Positions 61,300 to 64,000 of a DNA stretch of 64,000 bases are shown here, one piece after another. The DNA comes from Parus major (Eukaryota; Chordata; Aves; Passeriformes; Paridae). The translations under genes were made by a program, and so were the position numbers. Under the pieces are notes generated by a model, which saw only the letters and a list, made by a program, of their open reading frames with translations, was not told the origin of the DNA and did no database searches. The first letter of the stretch is position 1. Each line of letters opens with the position of its first letter. Location of the stretch: assembly GCF_001522545.3 (NCBI RefSeq), contig NC_031770.1, positions 17,772,751 to 17,836,750 of the forward strand, read 5' to 3'.

Positions 61300-64000
61300 A
61301 AACATGCAGTCAGGCTGCAGCCAGCGACTCAAGGCCCTTGTCACCAGTCCCACAGGAACCACCTGTGAGTGTCTCAGGGTACCTCCTGTGTTTTCCACAG
61401 TATTTTCCTTCTCACTGCATTCCTGTGGGGAATCCTTTATGTCTGGCTGAAAAGCACTCAGAGGACAAGTTGTCAGAAGGTGCAAAATAGGAGTTATAAG
61501 TTGATAATCTCCTGGTTACTGTCCCAGAGGGTAAAGGTCTGGGACAGGTATGCACTTGAAATCTCCTGCGCTTGGTTAAATTGCTCTGAGCTTTGGGGGC
61601 TGAGAAACTGGGTTGGCTTTCCCCTGGGAAGTGTTTCACATTAGTGTCCTGTAATTGCTCTGGAAATAAAACTGGGTGTTTGCACAAGGATAAGGCATGG
61701 GGGGCATGAATGGGTTAACCCACAGCAGCTCAAAGTGGTTCCAGTTTTCCCAAAAGCTGTGAATACACAATTCAATTTCCAGGAGCCACTAAGCCCACCC
61801 AGCAACAGCAGATTTACTCCTGGCTTCCTTGTGGGCTGCTCTCTCACATGATGAAACACCTACCCTTTTGATACACAGCTGCTCCTTTCTCACACCTCTC
61901 AGTGAAGGCTCTGCTTATTGGGCTGCTCCTGCTGCCCTGCACTTTGCTCCAAGGTTTTGCCTCAAGCTCAGTGTCTCCCTGCGTGTGGCAAAAGCCTTTG
62001 CTGCGTATGGTGCAGTAAAGGTGAAAGCCACCTACCCAGCTGAAAGGCAAACGTCATCTGGTGTTATGAGTTCATTGCACAAAATAAGACAGATGTCCTT
62101 ATGCCTGGCATCTCTCTCTGAAATAAATGTGTCTTTCTTCTCCTGTCTCCTTAAACTGAAGGAAGATATATGGTTTGCTCTTTGCCTGTGTATAGGGAGA
62201 GGCAGTAGATGACAGAGGGCTCTCGTATCTGCTGAGTCATGCTTGGGCAAGGTTTTACTTCTTTTAAACTGGGAGAACAAAGAAAGAGGGCAACCTGATA
62301 GTCATTCACTTGCTTTTGGCCCCCATTCATGTTCTGTGGGCTAAATTTGTCCTGTCTTTCCCCAGTTTCTCCACTCCTCATGGGCATTACTGCCAGCATG
62401 GGAAGGGAGGGATAAGTCACTTTACCCTGCATGCTGGTGGCAGCCTCTCCCACGTCACCCAGTACAGGATTCCACTGCTGGGCCTCCCAGCCCTGCTTCC
62501 TTCTGCTGGCTTGGAAGGATTTGCTAACAGCAGTGACAAAATTCCTCATCCAACCCCAAGCACCGTTTCCCAAACAATTATTCAGCACCATATCAGCTCT
62601 TCACAGCCCTGATTTTCCTGACTGAGAGACAGCTAATTAAAGCAACAGGCACAGCACAGAGTTGTTGCTGAACAGGTAAAACTTAATAAACAGCAACGAC
62701 ATTGATTCGTTAATATGTCTCTCTGTTATGTTTCTCTTTTCTTCCCTGAAACTAGGTGGAATGGGCAGGAAAGCCTGAAGAGGAGGGAATTAAGGAGAGA
62801 AGGAAGCCATTCAAAGCGGGTGGGATACTCGCCCTATAGTAGCTCAGTTGAAGCAAGGAGCTGCAGTAGCATCCCGCTGATGTGGCTCCTGATGGTGCTC
62901 AGCCATGACCTGGAAGCAGAGGCAGCCATTGCCTTCCCCAGTTCTTTCTGCATCCTCTGCCCACCCCTCCAAGGAAAGAGCTGCTGCTTTTACATCCCTG
63001 GATCCAGCCCTGATGTAGATAGATGGAAGCTGCCCATAGACAGTGGTGTGTGGGCTGTGAGCCCTTCCCACAGCGTGGGCTGCCGGGAGCCAGTGACCCG
63101 TTTGGCGGCTCGGAGTGCGAGCTGGCTGGGGCAGGCACCCGAGCGACCTTTTCCCACACAGGGTGCTGCCCTGCATTTTTTTCTCCTTCCCTCATCCCAG
63201 CTGTCATCACCTTCCTCTGCAAAAAGGAACATCTTGTTGTAAGCAGGATTTTTCCCCCTCCCCCACTAGCAGGCAGGGTTGCTGGGTCTTTTCCAAAGGC
63301 TCTTATGCCACATCTGCTCCCTTGGAGGATATTCATCCTTGTATCACAGTCCTTCTCCTACCACATCATCCATGAAAGTCTGGGGTTCCTGATCTCTTCA
63401 GAAGGCTGAAGATACTTTTCTGAAGGGCCATAATCTCCATGTTTGGGTAGCTCAGAGATGCTCCTGAACCTGGACCTGCCTAAATCCTTTTGTAGGAATA
63501 ATTATTTCTATGGAAGCATGAACAATGTCAAGAGACTGATCTCCAGAGCCAGAGGAGAAGTGTCTGGCTAGGTCAGAGAGCTCAAGATGAGCTCACAGAC
63601 TCATTTGAATGGCAAATTTTTGGTGTAAGAAGGATGTAAGTTCATCTGTCACTCCCAACTGATGAACTCAAAGAGAGCAGGGACAGTTGTGTTCAAGGGG
63701 GCACCTCAGAGACCTTTGACCAACGTTCACCTCAAGTGGTCTATCCCAGGTCTTCCTTAGCCCCACATGCCATGGGTACATGGTTATCCTTGCCATGGCT
63801 TTCTGATCTGAAAGGTATTTAAACAGCCTGTTCAAGGCAGAGCTGCTCCTATGGGAGAAAATTCTTTTGAACTCTTTGTTTCTGGTGACCACACCCTCAT
63901 TTTTGGGCAGGATGCTGAACTCAGACTTCGTTCTCCATCCCATCATAAGGAAAATAACTCATTTCAGGAAGGAAAAGAGAAACATATGGAGTCCTAGCAC
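61300..64000. other. No gene recognised
   Basis: Unique sequence holding the longest frame of the window, 175 codons at 62715-63242 plus. It overlaps minus-strand frames of 110 and 145 codons, has no recognisable domain and mixes Ser-, Pro- and Arg-rich segments, all typical of chance frames in GC-richer DNA. No repeat family is recognised. Confidence 0.5.

Noticed and set aside
61010..61485. Overlapping frames of 146-149 codons on both strands
   Set aside because: They share the same DNA on opposite strands and in different frames, with no domain in any; at most one could be real and none is supported.
62715..63242. Longest open frame, 175 codons, plus strand
   Set aside because: No recognisable domain, overlapped by long frames on the opposite strand, patchy low-complexity composition, and a length expected by chance in GC-richer sequence of this amount.

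Overview
The window looks like a piece of a bird nuclear genome, most likely a songbird. The evidence is the repeats: four recognisable CR1 LINE 3' fragments (two per strand) plus one doubtful one, a 569-bp element with LTR-type ends in a style I associate with passerine genomes, faint CORE-SINE/MIR-like relics, few simple repeats and CpG-poor, AT-leaning sequence. The songbird assignment rests on recollection of repeat style and was not checked by a search.

I find no protein-coding gene, tRNA, rRNA or known microRNA. The longest uninterrupted reading frame is 175 codons. The frames over about 120 codons lack a recognisable domain, and several overlap others on both strands, as expected by chance. 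The window is best read as an intergenic stretch or the inside of a very long intron. It has no operons, CRISPR arrays, phage genes or bacterial features.

Layout. 1-3.8 kb: a 15-bp hairpin, a short CR1 tail, a candidate 108-bp exon with good splice signals and a 10-bp perfect inverted repeat. 3.8-13.6 kb: mostly featureless, with a somewhat GC-richer block at 7.2-8.3 kb that includes a possible 41-codon terminal exon. 13.6-15.1 kb: a TTTC microsatellite, a MIR-like relic and a 360-bp CR1. 15.1-18.4 kb: an AT microsatellite, two weak exon candidates and a motif-bearing block. 18.4-33 kb: no gene and almost no repeats. 33.0-33.6 kb: the LTR-like element with its target duplication. 35.0-35.8 kb: a cluster of homeodomain and octamer motifs resembling a conserved noncoding enhancer, followed by a MIR-like relic. 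38.9-44.4 kb: two clear CR1 fragments, one doubtful fragment with a candidate exon beside it, and a short CpG-rich patch. 44.4-64 kb: unique sequence with small tandem and inverted repeats only.

I did not find a new biological system. The observations most worth checking are the intact LTR-like insertion, the 35-kb motif cluster, the 19-bp match shared by two loci 3.3 kb apart (one inside a hairpin), and the few exon candidates that an RNA alignment would quickly confirm or remove.
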